From assembly GCA_934101145.1 (NCBI GenBank), contig CAKOPZ010000006.1, positions 1 to 63,586 on the forward strand: 63,586 nt of DNA. Reading direction: 5' to 3'. Origin of the DNA: an uncultured Clostridia bacterium. Lineage in GTDB: Bacteria; Bacillota; Clostridia; TANB77; CAG-508. Made by a program: the position numbers and the translations under genes. Shown piece after piece: positions 52,644 to 60,146 of this stretch (position 1 is its first letter; each line of letters begins with the position of its first letter). The notes under the pieces were generated by a model. It was given only the letters and a program-made list of their open reading frames with translations. It was not told the DNA's origin and searched no databases.

Positions 52644-52674
52644 GCAAATGCAGTTAAATATGCATTTGCTTTTT
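52644..52674 (+). terminator. Terminator of topA
   Basis: GCAAATGCA pairs with TGCATTTGC around an 8-nt loop, followed by TTTTT. Confidence 0.9.
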
Positions 52675-52731
52675 AGTATGCTTTGTGATATAATCGATGA
52701 TTAGAAAAATAGCGGGAGGGTCTTTAAAGTT

Positions 52732-55695
52732 ATGCTTGTAAATGATGAAAAAAATTATGCGTTTAGGCAGTTACTTGGAGCTTTTTATAAGGTGAGTGAC
52801 AATACTGTTGAACAAATTTCAACAGATTTAGCATTGCATAGTATAAAAATAGAACCTAAGATTATATATCATCAGTATTCTGGAGGAATGAAAGTAGAAT
52901 TTAAAATTGGCAATAAACAAATGTATAAGATTAAAAATCTTCCAGAGTTTTATGATAGAATGTTAAATAAAGAAGAATTTAAATATGGTGCAAAACTTGA
53001 TTTTAAACATTGTGAGGAAGCATTTGATGAAGAGAGTATTCCACTTTTAAGATATATTTTGAAATATGCAGAGATAATAAAATATACAAATGAATCATTA
53101 AATGGATATAATTATTATGGATCTTCATTAAAAGATGGATATGTTACTGTTTCAAATAGTGGAATGGATGAACTTTTTGATGTGCTTAAAAATAAACAAG
53201 TTGAGTTTGAAACGGAAACATCAAATCAAAAGGTATTATTTGATATAAATGAGCCTAATATTAAGTTTGAAATAAATCAAACAGATGAAGATGAGTATGA
53301 TTTAAAACCAATTGATTTTGATGTTTTTAAATATGAGACATTTAAGGGTAGAAAATATACATATATGCTTTATAAAAAGGCAATATATCGTTGCTGCAAA
53401 GAATTTGAAGATATTACGTTAAAACTTTTGGAAATATTTAGAGAAAATTATACATCTGAAATTAAATTCCATAAAAAAGATATGGAAAATATGTTTTCTG
53501 TTGTATATCCAAGAATAAAAAATAGAATTGAAATTAAAGAAATGAAAAAAAGAGATATTGAAAAATATATTCCAAAAGATTTATTTGTGAAGGTATTCTT
53601 AGATGTAAATGAGGAAAATTATATAACAGCTGATATAAAATTTGTATATGGAGACACAGAATTTAATCCATTGTCAAATGAAGTTGTTAATATTGCAAGA
53701 GATATTGGTGGAGAAAATGCAGTCTTAGATATGTTTTTAAAATCTGGATTTATGCTTGACAGAAATGATAATCGACTTATTTTGGTTAAAGATGAATTAA
53801 TATTTGATTTTTTGTCTACAGATATTGAAGAATATATGAAAAAATTTGAAGTGCTTGCAACAGATAATTTTAAGAAAAGAGAAATTAGACAACCAAAAGC
53901 GGAAAGTTTAGGAGTTCGTATTGAGAACAATTTACTTAATATAGATTTTTCAAAACTTGATTTTGATTTATCTGAACTTGCTGATGTTATGGAAAAATAC
54001 AAACTTAAAAAGAAATATCACAGATTAAAAGATGGAAGCTTTTTAAGTTTGGAACAAAATGAAACAATGGACTTTTTGGAAGGAATAACAGAAGATATCG
54101 ATGTTGATTATAATAAAATTCAAAAAGGCGAGCTGCACTTACCTGTTTATAGAAGTATGTATTTAGATAGATTACTTAGGAATTTTGATCAGTCCACTAT
54201 TAATAAAAATGATGAGTATAACAAATTTATAAAAAATATAGATAAAAAAGAAATTGATGAAGAAGTTGCAATGCCAAAAGAGTTAAATGCAGATTTGAGA
54301 ACATACCAAAAAATCGGTTATGAATGGCTTTCACTTTTAGATAGATATCAACTTGGCGGAATTTTAGCGGATGATATGGGACTTGGTAAAACTCTTCAAA
54401 TGCTTGCAGTAGTACTTGCTTATATTGAAAGTGAAGAGAACCCAAAAGCAAGTATTGTTGTATGTCCAAGTTCACTTACTCTAAATTGGCTTAATGAGGC
54501 ACATAAATTTGCTCCTTCTTTGAAAGCTATGGTTATTCATGGTAATGTACAGGAAAGAAAAGAACAAATACAAAGTATAAATGATTACAATCTTGTTATT
54601 ACATCATATGATTTGCTTAAACGTGACTTAGAAGAGTATGTTGAATTAGATTATAATTTTCAATATATTATTGCTGACGAAGCACAATATATAAAAAACA
54701 ATAATACACAAAATGCTAAAGCTATCAAGGAGATTCACTCAAAAACAAGATATGCTTTAACAGGTACACCAATTGAAAATTCTTTATCAGAACTATGGTC
54801 AATTTTTGATTTTATTATGCCTGGATATTTGTTTAGATATAAAAAATTTAAAGATTTGTATGAGGTACCGATTACAAAAGATAATAATGACGAGAGTATG
54901 TCAAGGTTAAAAATGCTTATTGAGCCATTTGTGTTAAGAAGAATAAAAAAGGATGTATTAACTGAGCTTCCAGATAAAACAATTACAGTTTTAAATAATG
55001 AAATGCAAGGAGAACAATTAAAGTTATATGCTTCGTACATGGCACAGGCAAAACAAGAAGCTAAAGAAGAGATAATACAAAATGGATTTGAAAAAAGCCA
55101 AATAAAAATACTTGCTTTGCTTATGAGATTAAGGCAAATTTGTTGCCACCCATCTTTGTTCTTGCAAAATTATACAGGAGAGAGTAGCAAACTTACACAA
55201 TGTATAGAAGTTATGAAAGATGCAGTTCAAGCAGGTCATAAAATTTTACTATTTTCTGGGTATACAAGTATGTTCGAGATAATTGAAAAAGAACTAAAAA
55301 AAGAAGGTATTGAATATTTTAAATTAACTGGACAGACAAAAGTCGGAGATAGAATTAGACTTGTAGATGAATTTAATCAAAATAAAAATATAAAAGTATT
55401 TTTGATTTCACTTAAAGCAGGTGGTACTGGACTTAACTTAGTTGGAGCAGATATGGTAATACACTATGATCCTTGGTGGAATTTATCTGCAGAAAATCAA
55501 GCAACAGATAGAACATATCGTATAGGTCAAAAAAGAAATGTTCAAGTTTACAAACTTATTACTAAAAATTCTATTGAGGAAAAAATATATGAATTGCAAC
55601 AAAGAAAGGCTGAACTTGCAGATAATATGCTTTCAACACAACAGACATTTATAAATAAATTGTCTAAAGAAGATATTATGGCTTTATTTGAATAG
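52732..55695 (+). CDS. SNF2-family DEAD/DEAH helicase-like ATPase
   Basis: This is a bacterial Swi2/Snf2 ATPase that probably translocates on DNA and remodels DNA-protein complexes, as RapA does for RNA polymerase; its exact role is unknown. In the 987-residue protein, the N-terminal ~500 residues lack an obvious zinc-binding SWIM motif. The SNF2 core follows with motif I ADDMGLGKTLQML (~545-557), the DEAQ box IIADEAQYIKN and the helicase C domain (KAGGTGLNLVGADMVIHYDPWWN and ATDRTYRIGQ). The ATG follows GGGAGGG. It stands alone between the topA terminator and a giant palindrome. Confidence 0.93.
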   Translation: MLVNDEKNYAFRQLLGAFYKVSDNTVEQISTDLALHSIKIEPKIIYHQYSGGMKVEFKIGNKQMYKIKNLPEFYDRMLNKEEFKYGAKLDFKHCEEAFDEESIPLLRYILKYAEIIKYTNESLNGYNYYGSSLKDGYVTVSNSGMDELFDVLKNKQVEFETETSNQKVLFDINEPNIKFEINQTDEDEYDLKPIDFDVFKYETFKGRKYTYMLYKKAIYRCCKEFEDITLKLLEIFRENYTSEIKFHKKDMENMFSVVYPRIKNRIEIKEMKKRDIEKYIPKDLFVKVFLDVNEENYITADIKFVYGDTEFNPLSNEVVNIARDIGGENAVLDMFLKSGFMLDRNDNRLILVKDELIFDFLSTDIEEYMKKFEVLATDNFKKREIRQPKAESLGVRIENNLLNIDFSKLDFDLSELADVMEKYKLKKKYHRLKDGSFLSLEQNETMDFLEGITEDIDVDYNKIQKGELHLPVYRSMYLDRLLRNFDQSTINKNDEYNKFIKNIDKKEIDEEVAMPKELNADLRTYQKIGYEWLSLLDRYQLGGILADDMGLGKTLQMLAVVLAYIESEENPKASIVVCPSSLTLNWLNEAHKFAPSLKAMVIHGNVQERKEQIQSINDYNLVITSYDLLKRDLEEYVELDYNFQYIIADEAQYIKNNNTQNAKAIKEIHSKTRYALTGTPIENSLSELWSIFDFIMPGYLFRYKKFKDLYEVPITKDNNDESMSRLKMLIEPFVLRRIKKDVLTELPDKTITVLNNEMQGEQLKLYASYMAQAKQEAKEEIIQNGFEKSQIKILALLMRLRQICCHPSLFLQNYTGESSKLTQCIEVMKDAVQAGHKILLFSGYTSMFEIIEKELKKEGIEYFKLTGQTKVGDRIRLVDEFNQNKNIKVFLISLKAGGTGLNLVGADMVIHYDPWWNLSAENQATDRTYRIGQKRNVQVYKLITKNSIEEKIYELQQRKAELADNMLSTQQTFINKLSKEDIMALFE

Positions 55696-55705
55696 GTCTA
55701 TTAAA

Positions 55706-55892
55706 TAGGAAGTACATATATTATCATTTTGAAAAGTTTATTGTTAAAGCATCTTTCAAAGAAAATCTAAAATTATTTTTGGGCCCCTGTCCGCGACGTT
55801 ACTTGGACCTCCTCCCAAAAATAAATTAAGATTTTCTAATTCAAGCTACTTTAAACTAAAACTTTTCTGCAATAATAATATAGTACTTCCTA
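55706..55892. repeat. 187-bp near-perfect palindrome (MITE-like) with G+C-rich centre
   Basis: The left arm (55706-55783) and right arm (55814-55892) are complementary over ~78 nt with scattered mismatches. They begin TAGGAAGTAC / GTACTTCCTA, and the inner 24 bp have only two mismatches. The 30-nt centre (55784-55813) is strikingly G+C-rich, with an inner GTCC/GGAC pair. It starts 11 bp after the SNF2 gene stop and ends 24 bp before trmFO. No transposase is present. A non-autonomous element or a transcribed giant hairpin are both possible. Confidence 0.8.
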
Positions 55893-55915
55893 ATAAAAAT
55901 GAAAGAGGAATAAAA

Positions 55916-57322
55916 ATGAATGATTATATAACTGTAATTGGTGGTGGACTTGCTGGATGTGAGGCTGCTTATCAAATTGCAAAGCGTGGAATAAATGTAA
56001 AATTGTATGAAATGAAACCTGTTAAATTTTCTCCAGCACATTCTAATACAAACTTAGCAGAGATTGTTTGCAGCAATTCTTTTAAGTCAAATTTGCATAC
56101 AAATGCTTGTGGGCTTTTGAAAGAAGAACTTAGAATTTTAGATAGTTTGCTTATAAAAGTTGCAGATGAAACTGCAGTTCCTGCGGGACAAGCCTTGGCG
56201 GTTGATAGAGGAAAATTTTCAAAAGAAATTACGAGCAGAATAGAAAATGTGAAAAATGTGGAAATCATAAGACAAGAAGTGGGAAAATGTGAAAATAAAG
56301 ACGGCATATCTTTAAAGAAGATGGCGGAGGACGGAATAGTTATTATTGCAACAGGGCCACTTACATCTGATTTACTTTCAAATGAAATTTCTAAGATTAT
56401 ACATCAAGAAAAATTACATTTCTATGATGCAGCGGCTCCTATTATTGAAAGAGATAGTATTAATATGCAAATTGCATTTAAAGGAAATAGATATGACCAG
56501 GAAAGGGAAAAAGATGAAGAGATAGAGGTTTGGAAAAAAAGGATAGAAAACCAAGATGCAAGCTATATTAATCTTCCGATGAATAAAGAAGAATATGAAA
56601 AATTCTGGAATGAACTTGTAGGTGCAGAGGTTGTTGAATTACATCAATTTGAAAAAAGAGAAATTTTTGAAGGATGTATGCCAATAGAAGTTATGGCAAA
56701 AAGAGGTATAGACACATTAAGATTTGGACCACTTAAACCAGTTGGATTTACAGATCCAAGAACAGGAAGAAGACCATATGCAGTAGTTCAATTAAGACAA
56801 GACAACAGTCAGGGTAGTATTTTTAATATGGTTGGATTTCAAACTAATTTGAAATTCGGAGAACAAAAACGTGTTTTTCAAATGATACCAGGTCTTGAAA
56901 ATGCAAACTTTGAAAAATATGGTGTTATGCATAGGAATACATTTATAAATTCACCAGATTTGTTGTATGCCAATGGCAGGCTAAAAGAAAATGAAAATAT
57001 ATATTTCGCAGGACAGATTACAGGTGTAGAAGGATATGTTGAATCAATTGCATCAGGACTAGTTGCAGGAATTAACGCAGCTAAACAATTTGAAGAAGGT
57101 AGTAAAAATAAAATTGTATTTCCTGATAATACAATGATTGGAGCTTTATGCAAGTATATTTCTTCCCCAAATGATAAATTTCAACCTATGAATGCGAATT
57201 ATGGAATTATGCCAGAACTTAAAGAAAAAATACGCGATAAAAAGTTAAGATATGAAAAGATTTCTGATAGAGCAATTGAAGATATGACAGAATTTATTAC
57301 AGAAATATTACAAAAATATTAA
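55916..57322 (+). CDS. trmFO: tRNA m5U54 methyltransferase TrmFO (folate/FAD-dependent)
   Basis: TrmFO makes ribothymidine at U54 of tRNA using methylenetetrahydrofolate and FAD. The 468-residue protein shows the FAD loop VIGGGLAGCEAA (7-18) and the catalytic-Cys segment EIVCSNSF. Further blocks are ACGLLKEELR, LRFGPLKPVGFTDPRTG, NLKFGEQKRVF and QITGVEGYVESIASG, all typical. It is about 30 residues longer than most relatives, mainly through a charged insert at ~195-216. The ATG follows AAGAGG. It is separated from its usual neighbours topA and codV, here by the SNF2 gene and a palindrome. Confidence 0.96.
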   Translation: MNDYITVIGGGLAGCEAAYQIAKRGINVKLYEMKPVKFSPAHSNTNLAEIVCSNSFKSNLHTNACGLLKEELRILDSLLIKVADETAVPAGQALAVDRGKFSKEITSRIENVKNVEIIRQEVGKCENKDGISLKKMAEDGIVIIATGPLTSDLLSNEISKIIHQEKLHFYDAAAPIIERDSINMQIAFKGNRYDQEREKDEEIEVWKKRIENQDASYINLPMNKEEYEKFWNELVGAEVVELHQFEKREIFEGCMPIEVMAKRGIDTLRFGPLKPVGFTDPRTGRRPYAVVQLRQDNSQGSIFNMVGFQTNLKFGEQKRVFQMIPGLENANFEKYGVMHRNTFINSPDLLYANGRLKENENIYFAGQITGVEGYVESIASGLVAGINAAKQFEEGSKNKIVFPDNTMIGALCKYISSPNDKFQPMNANYGIMPELKEKIRDKKLRYEKISDRAIEDMTEFITEILQKY

Positions 57323-57359
57323 ATTTGTATTACAAAGACTATTACTTTACATAAAGCAG

Positions 57360-57388
57360 TTGAAAATAATTACAATATGTGATAAAAT
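57360..57388 (+). promoter_or_regulatory. Promoter of the coiled-coil gene
   Basis: TTGAAA (57360-57365), a 17-bp spacer and TAAAAT (57383-57388) lie 56 bp before the start codon. Confidence 0.55.
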
Positions 57389-57444
57389 AAGATATACGTG
57401 TTAAAAGAGAAACTAAAAATAAGAAAAATAGAGGAGAAGTTTGT

Positions 57445-58569
57445 ATGAAGAAAGATAGAATAAGTGAAGTTTATACAGAATTTGAAAATTCTTATAAGGG
57501 AAAATCTAAAGAAGAAATGGACAAAGTAGTAAGCGATTTAGAAAAAGAAATTGCCGGTAAAGAAGCTACATTAAGGAAAATGCAAGAAGAGGTAAGAAAA
57601 AAAGAAGAAGCTAACAAAGATACAGAGAATAAAACAGAAAATGAAAAAGTTATAAAAATAGAAAATACTTTAGCGGCAATGGAAAATATTTCTGAAGATA
57701 TTGAAGCTAAAAAGAAAAGACTTAACAATGTAAAAGGGTATGTAAAAAATAAGGGACAAATTGAAGGAATCCAAAAATATAAAGGTACTTTAGAGACAAA
57801 ATTAAAAACTGTTTTAAAAACAAAAACAGATAGTAAGAAAAAACTAGATGCAGTTGCAAAAAAATTACAAAATGTTGAGAAAAAATTAAATGATGAAAAA
57901 TATACAACTAAGCTTGACAATATGCAATACAATGAGTTAATAAAACAAAAAGCAAATTATACAAAAGATGTTGAAACTTATTCAAAACAATATTGTGAAT
58001 CACGCGATAGAGAAGCTGAACTTAAAGCTAAAATTTCAAAATGCGATTTGGCATGGAGAACACTATTTGTTAATAAAGATTGGGATGAAATTCAAAGAAT
58101 TGCAACAACAGATAAACAAAGATTTACAAGAAGAATAACAGAAGAGCAAGAACCAATTAGTGCAAAGAAAAAAGAAACTCCACAAAAAGTTGCAAAATCT
58201 GCAATGGATAAAGTACAACGTGAAATAAGCGAAAACGTGTCAAAGATAATGGACGAAAAAAAAGAAGAAGACAAACAGGAAGTTAAAGATTTAGTGCCTG
58301 TAAAGAAAGAAAACATTTTTAAGAGAATATGGAATAAAGTTAAAAACTTTGTTAGCAGAAAAGAAGAGAAAGTAGTACAAGAACCTGAAGAAAAACCTGT
58401 TAATAAAGAAAGAGATGCTTTCTTAGAAGGATTAAGAAAACATGTTGATGTAGAATACAGAGAAGCTAGCAAGGCTGAAAAAGCTGAACAAGAAAAGGAA
58501 TCTCACAAAATAAAACCAAAAACAAACAAAACTAATGAAGAAAACGAAAAAGAAGAAACAGAGAGATAA
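57445..58569 (+). CDS. Unknown highly charged coiled-coil protein
   Basis: I do not recognise a family. The 374-residue protein is dominated by Lys and Glu. Heptad-like coiled coils cover residues ~20-190 (for example MDKVVSDLEKEIAGKEATL), followed by a short folded-looking segment (~190-225, with W-R-T-L-F and D-W-D-E). A second helical, charged region ends in an almost purely polar tail. There is no membrane helix or signal peptide. The ATG follows GAGGAGAAG. It stands alone before the str operon. A structural or scaffolding role is possible but unproven. Confidence 0.75.
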   Translation: MKKDRISEVYTEFENSYKGKSKEEMDKVVSDLEKEIAGKEATLRKMQEEVRKKEEANKDTENKTENEKVIKIENTLAAMENISEDIEAKKKRLNNVKGYVKNKGQIEGIQKYKGTLETKLKTVLKTKTDSKKKLDAVAKKLQNVEKKLNDEKYTTKLDNMQYNELIKQKANYTKDVETYSKQYCESRDREAELKAKISKCDLAWRTLFVNKDWDEIQRIATTDKQRFTRRITEEQEPISAKKKETPQKVAKSAMDKVQREISENVSKIMDEKKEEDKQEVKDLVPVKKENIFKRIWNKVKNFVSRKEEKVVQEPEEKPVNKERDAFLEGLRKHVDVEYREASKAEKAEQEKESHKIKPKTNKTNEENEKEETER

Positions 58570-58595
58570 ATTTAAAGTAAAAATGGCTTAAATCG

Positions 58596-58625
58596 TTGAC
58601 AAATTAAGGAATTATATGATAAAAT
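58596..58625 (+). promoter_or_regulatory. Promoter of the str operon
   Basis: TTGACA (58596-58601), an 18-bp spacer and TAAAAT (58620-58625) are followed by a ~75-nt leader before rpsL. Confidence 0.65.
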
Positions 58626-58628
58626 ATT

Positions 58629-58672
58629 ATCGTTATTGTAAAGTGCTTATATTATGCACAAACAATAACGAT
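58629..58672 (+). promoter_or_regulatory. Leader hairpin of rpsL
   Basis: ATCGTTATTGT pairs with ACAATAACGAT, and inside it GTGC pairs with GCAC. The hairpin starts at the transcription start region and is followed by ATTTTATTTT, so it could act as an attenuator or an autoregulatory site for the str operon. Confidence 0.5.
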
Positions 58673-58701
58673 ATTTTATTTTGAAAAGAGGTGAAATTTA
58701 A

Positions 58702-59115
58702 GTGCCAACAATTAACCAATTAGTAAGAAAAGGAAGAAAAACAACTACAACAAAATCTACAGCACCAGCTTTACAACATGGATACAATTCTAGAACAAAA
58801 AAATTAACAAATAGAAGAAGTCCACAAAAAAGAGGTGTATGTACAGTTGTAAAAACAGTAACACCAAAGAAACCAAACTCTGCTTTAAGAAAAGTAGCTA
58901 GGGTTAGACTTTCAAATGGTTACGAAGTAACTTCATACATTCCTGGTATTGGACACAACCTACAAGAGCACAGCGTTGTTCTAATTAGAGGAGGAAGAGT
59001 AAAAGACCTTCCTGGTGTTAGATATCATATTATCAGAGGAACATTAGATACAGCAGGTGTTAAAGATAGAATGCAAGCTAGATCTAAGTATGGAGCTAAG
59101 AGACCTAAAAAATAA
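58702..59115 (+). CDS. rpsL: 30S ribosomal protein S12
   Basis: S12 lies at the decoding centre and influences accuracy. The 137-residue protein carries the conserved TPKKPNSALRKVARVRL and GGRVKDLPGVRYHI segments, with the lysines where streptomycin-resistance changes occur in wild-type form. The start is GTG at 58702, preceded by AGAGGTGA. It opens the str operon rpsL-rpsG-fusA-tuf. The gap to rpsG is unusually long (about 406 bp) and filled by repeats and a structured leader. Confidence 0.98.
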   Translation: MPTINQLVRKGRKTTTTKSTAPALQHGYNSRTKKLTNRRSPQKRGVCTVVKTVTPKKPNSALRKVARVRLSNGYEVTSYIPGIGHNLQEHSVVLIRGGRVKDLPGVRYHIIRGTLDTAGVKDRMQARSKYGAKRPKK

Positions 59116-59116
59116 G

Positions 59117-59239
59117 CATTTTTATGAAAAACTTCGTATTACTGCGTTAACTTGCGATTAAAATTTTTTCAATATACAAACGTATAATTTCAAAAATTTT
59201 ATCTTAGTTGCCTTGTACTACTTGTTTTTGATAAAAATG
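59117..59239. repeat. Str-operon palindromic repeat, copy 1 (123 bp)
   Basis: This is a long imperfect hairpin starting two bases after the rpsL stop. The outer arms are CATTTTTATGAAAAAC and GTTTTTGATAAAAATG (15 of 16 paired), the middle arms pair partly, and the centre is an A/T stem around TATAC-AAAC-GTATA. The core TTTTTCAATATACAAACGTA is shared with copy 3. Confidence 0.8.
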
Positions 59240-59243
59240 TTGT

Positions 59244-59365
59244 AAATTCATTTATAAACATCGCATTGCTTCGTTAGTCATCACTTAAAAAATCCTCGAT
59301 GTACACACGTACACCTCCGGTTTTTTAGCTCGACTGCCTTGCAATACTTGTTTCTAAATAAATTT
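59244..59365. repeat. Str-operon palindromic repeat, copy 2 (122 bp)
   Basis: This copy is adjacent to copy 1 with a 4-bp gap. The outer arms AAATTCATTTATAAAC and GTTTCTAAATAAATTT pair at 14 of 16 positions. The centre reads TGTAC-ACAC-GTACA flanked by AAAAAATCC / GGTTTTTT. It has the same length and plan as copies 1 and 3, with different but compensating bases. Confidence 0.78.
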
Positions 59366-59387
59366 ACAGAGAAAAATTAAATAAAAG

Positions 59388-59497
59388 GTGCATATAACTA
59401 CTTACTAAATTTAAGGTACTTAAATTTGAAATAGATTATACGCACTTACGGGAAAATAACTAAATTTTCCAGAGTACCGAGATACATTTTGTGTATC
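59388..59497 (+). promoter_or_regulatory. Multi-stem leader directly before rpsG
   Basis: Stem 1 (GTGCATATAA 59388-59397 with TTATACGCAC 59436-59445) encloses the hairpin AAATTTAAG-GTA-CTTAAATTT (59407-59427). Two hairpins follow: GGAAAA/TTTTCC (59451-59470) and GATACA/TGTATC (59481-59497). It ends ~12 nt before the rpsG ribosome site. In E. coli S7 represses through the rpsL-rpsG gap; a similar role here is a guess. Confidence 0.5.
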
Positions 59498-59521
59498 AAT
59501 ATTAATAAGGAGGGAAGAAAA

Positions 59522-59992
59522 GTGCCAAGAAAAGGATATATAGCAAAAAGAGAAGTTTTACCAGATCCAATATACAATAGCAAAGTTGTTACAAAATTAA
59601 TCAACAATGTAATGCTTGATGGTAAAAAAACAGTTGCTCAATCAATAGTTTATGATGCATTTGATATCATAAAAGAGAAAGAACAAAAAGATCCATTAGA
59701 AGTTTTCGAAGCAGCACTTGAAAATGTAATGCCAGTTCTTGAAGTTAAAGCTAGAAGAATTGGTGGTGCTACATACCAAGTACCAATCGAAATCAGACCA
59801 GAAAGAAGACAAACTTTAGGTCTAAGATGGCTTGTAACATATGCTAGAAATAGACATGAAAGAACAATGGCTGAGAAATTAGCTGCTGAAATCATGGATG
59901 CTGTTGCAGGTAATGGTGGAGCATATAAGAAGAAAGAAGATATGCATAGAATGGCTGAAGCTAACCGTGCTTTTGCTCATTACAAATTCTAA
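59522..59992 (+). CDS. rpsG: 30S ribosomal protein S7
   Basis: S7 binds the 3' domain of 16S rRNA and starts assembly of the 30S head. From the GTG at 59522 (after GGAGGG) the protein is 156 residues, the usual length, beginning VPRKGYIAKREVLPDP. It has the central QVPIEIRPERRQTLGLRWL and the typical C-terminal EANRAFAHYKF. An upstream in-frame ATG at 59489 would add eleven residues that are not family-like. The last codons and stop overlap the left arm of palindromic repeat copy 3. Confidence 0.98.
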   Translation: MPRKGYIAKREVLPDPIYNSKVVTKLINNVMLDGKKTVAQSIVYDAFDIIKEKEQKDPLEVFEAALENVMPVLEVKARRIGGATYQVPIEIRPERRQTLGLRWLVTYARNRHERTMAEKLAAEIMDAVAGNGGAYKKKEDMHRMAEANRAFAHYKF

Positions 59993-60107
59993 TAAAATTC
60001 TTCGTCTTGCGTTGTCAAGCATCACATAAAAATTTTTCAATATACAAACGTATAATTTCAAAATTTTTAGTTTGCTTTCCTAGCAATACTCGAATTTAAT
60101 TAGAATT
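59985..60107. repeat. Str-operon palindromic repeat, copy 3 (123 bp)
   Basis: The left outer arm AATTCTAATAAAATTC overlaps the end and stop codon of rpsG and pairs at 15 of 16 positions with GAATTTAATTAGAATT (60092-60107). The central ~31 nt are identical to copy 1. It ends 40 bp before fusA. Confidence 0.8.
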
Positions 60108-60146
60108 ATCAAAATAGTTTGAAAATAAATATAGAAGGAGGAAAAT

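Noticed and set aside
59117..59365. CRISPR-like tandem repeat after rpsL
   Set aside because: Only two adjacent units of ~123 bp without unique spacers; each unit is itself a palindrome, and no cas genes are present.
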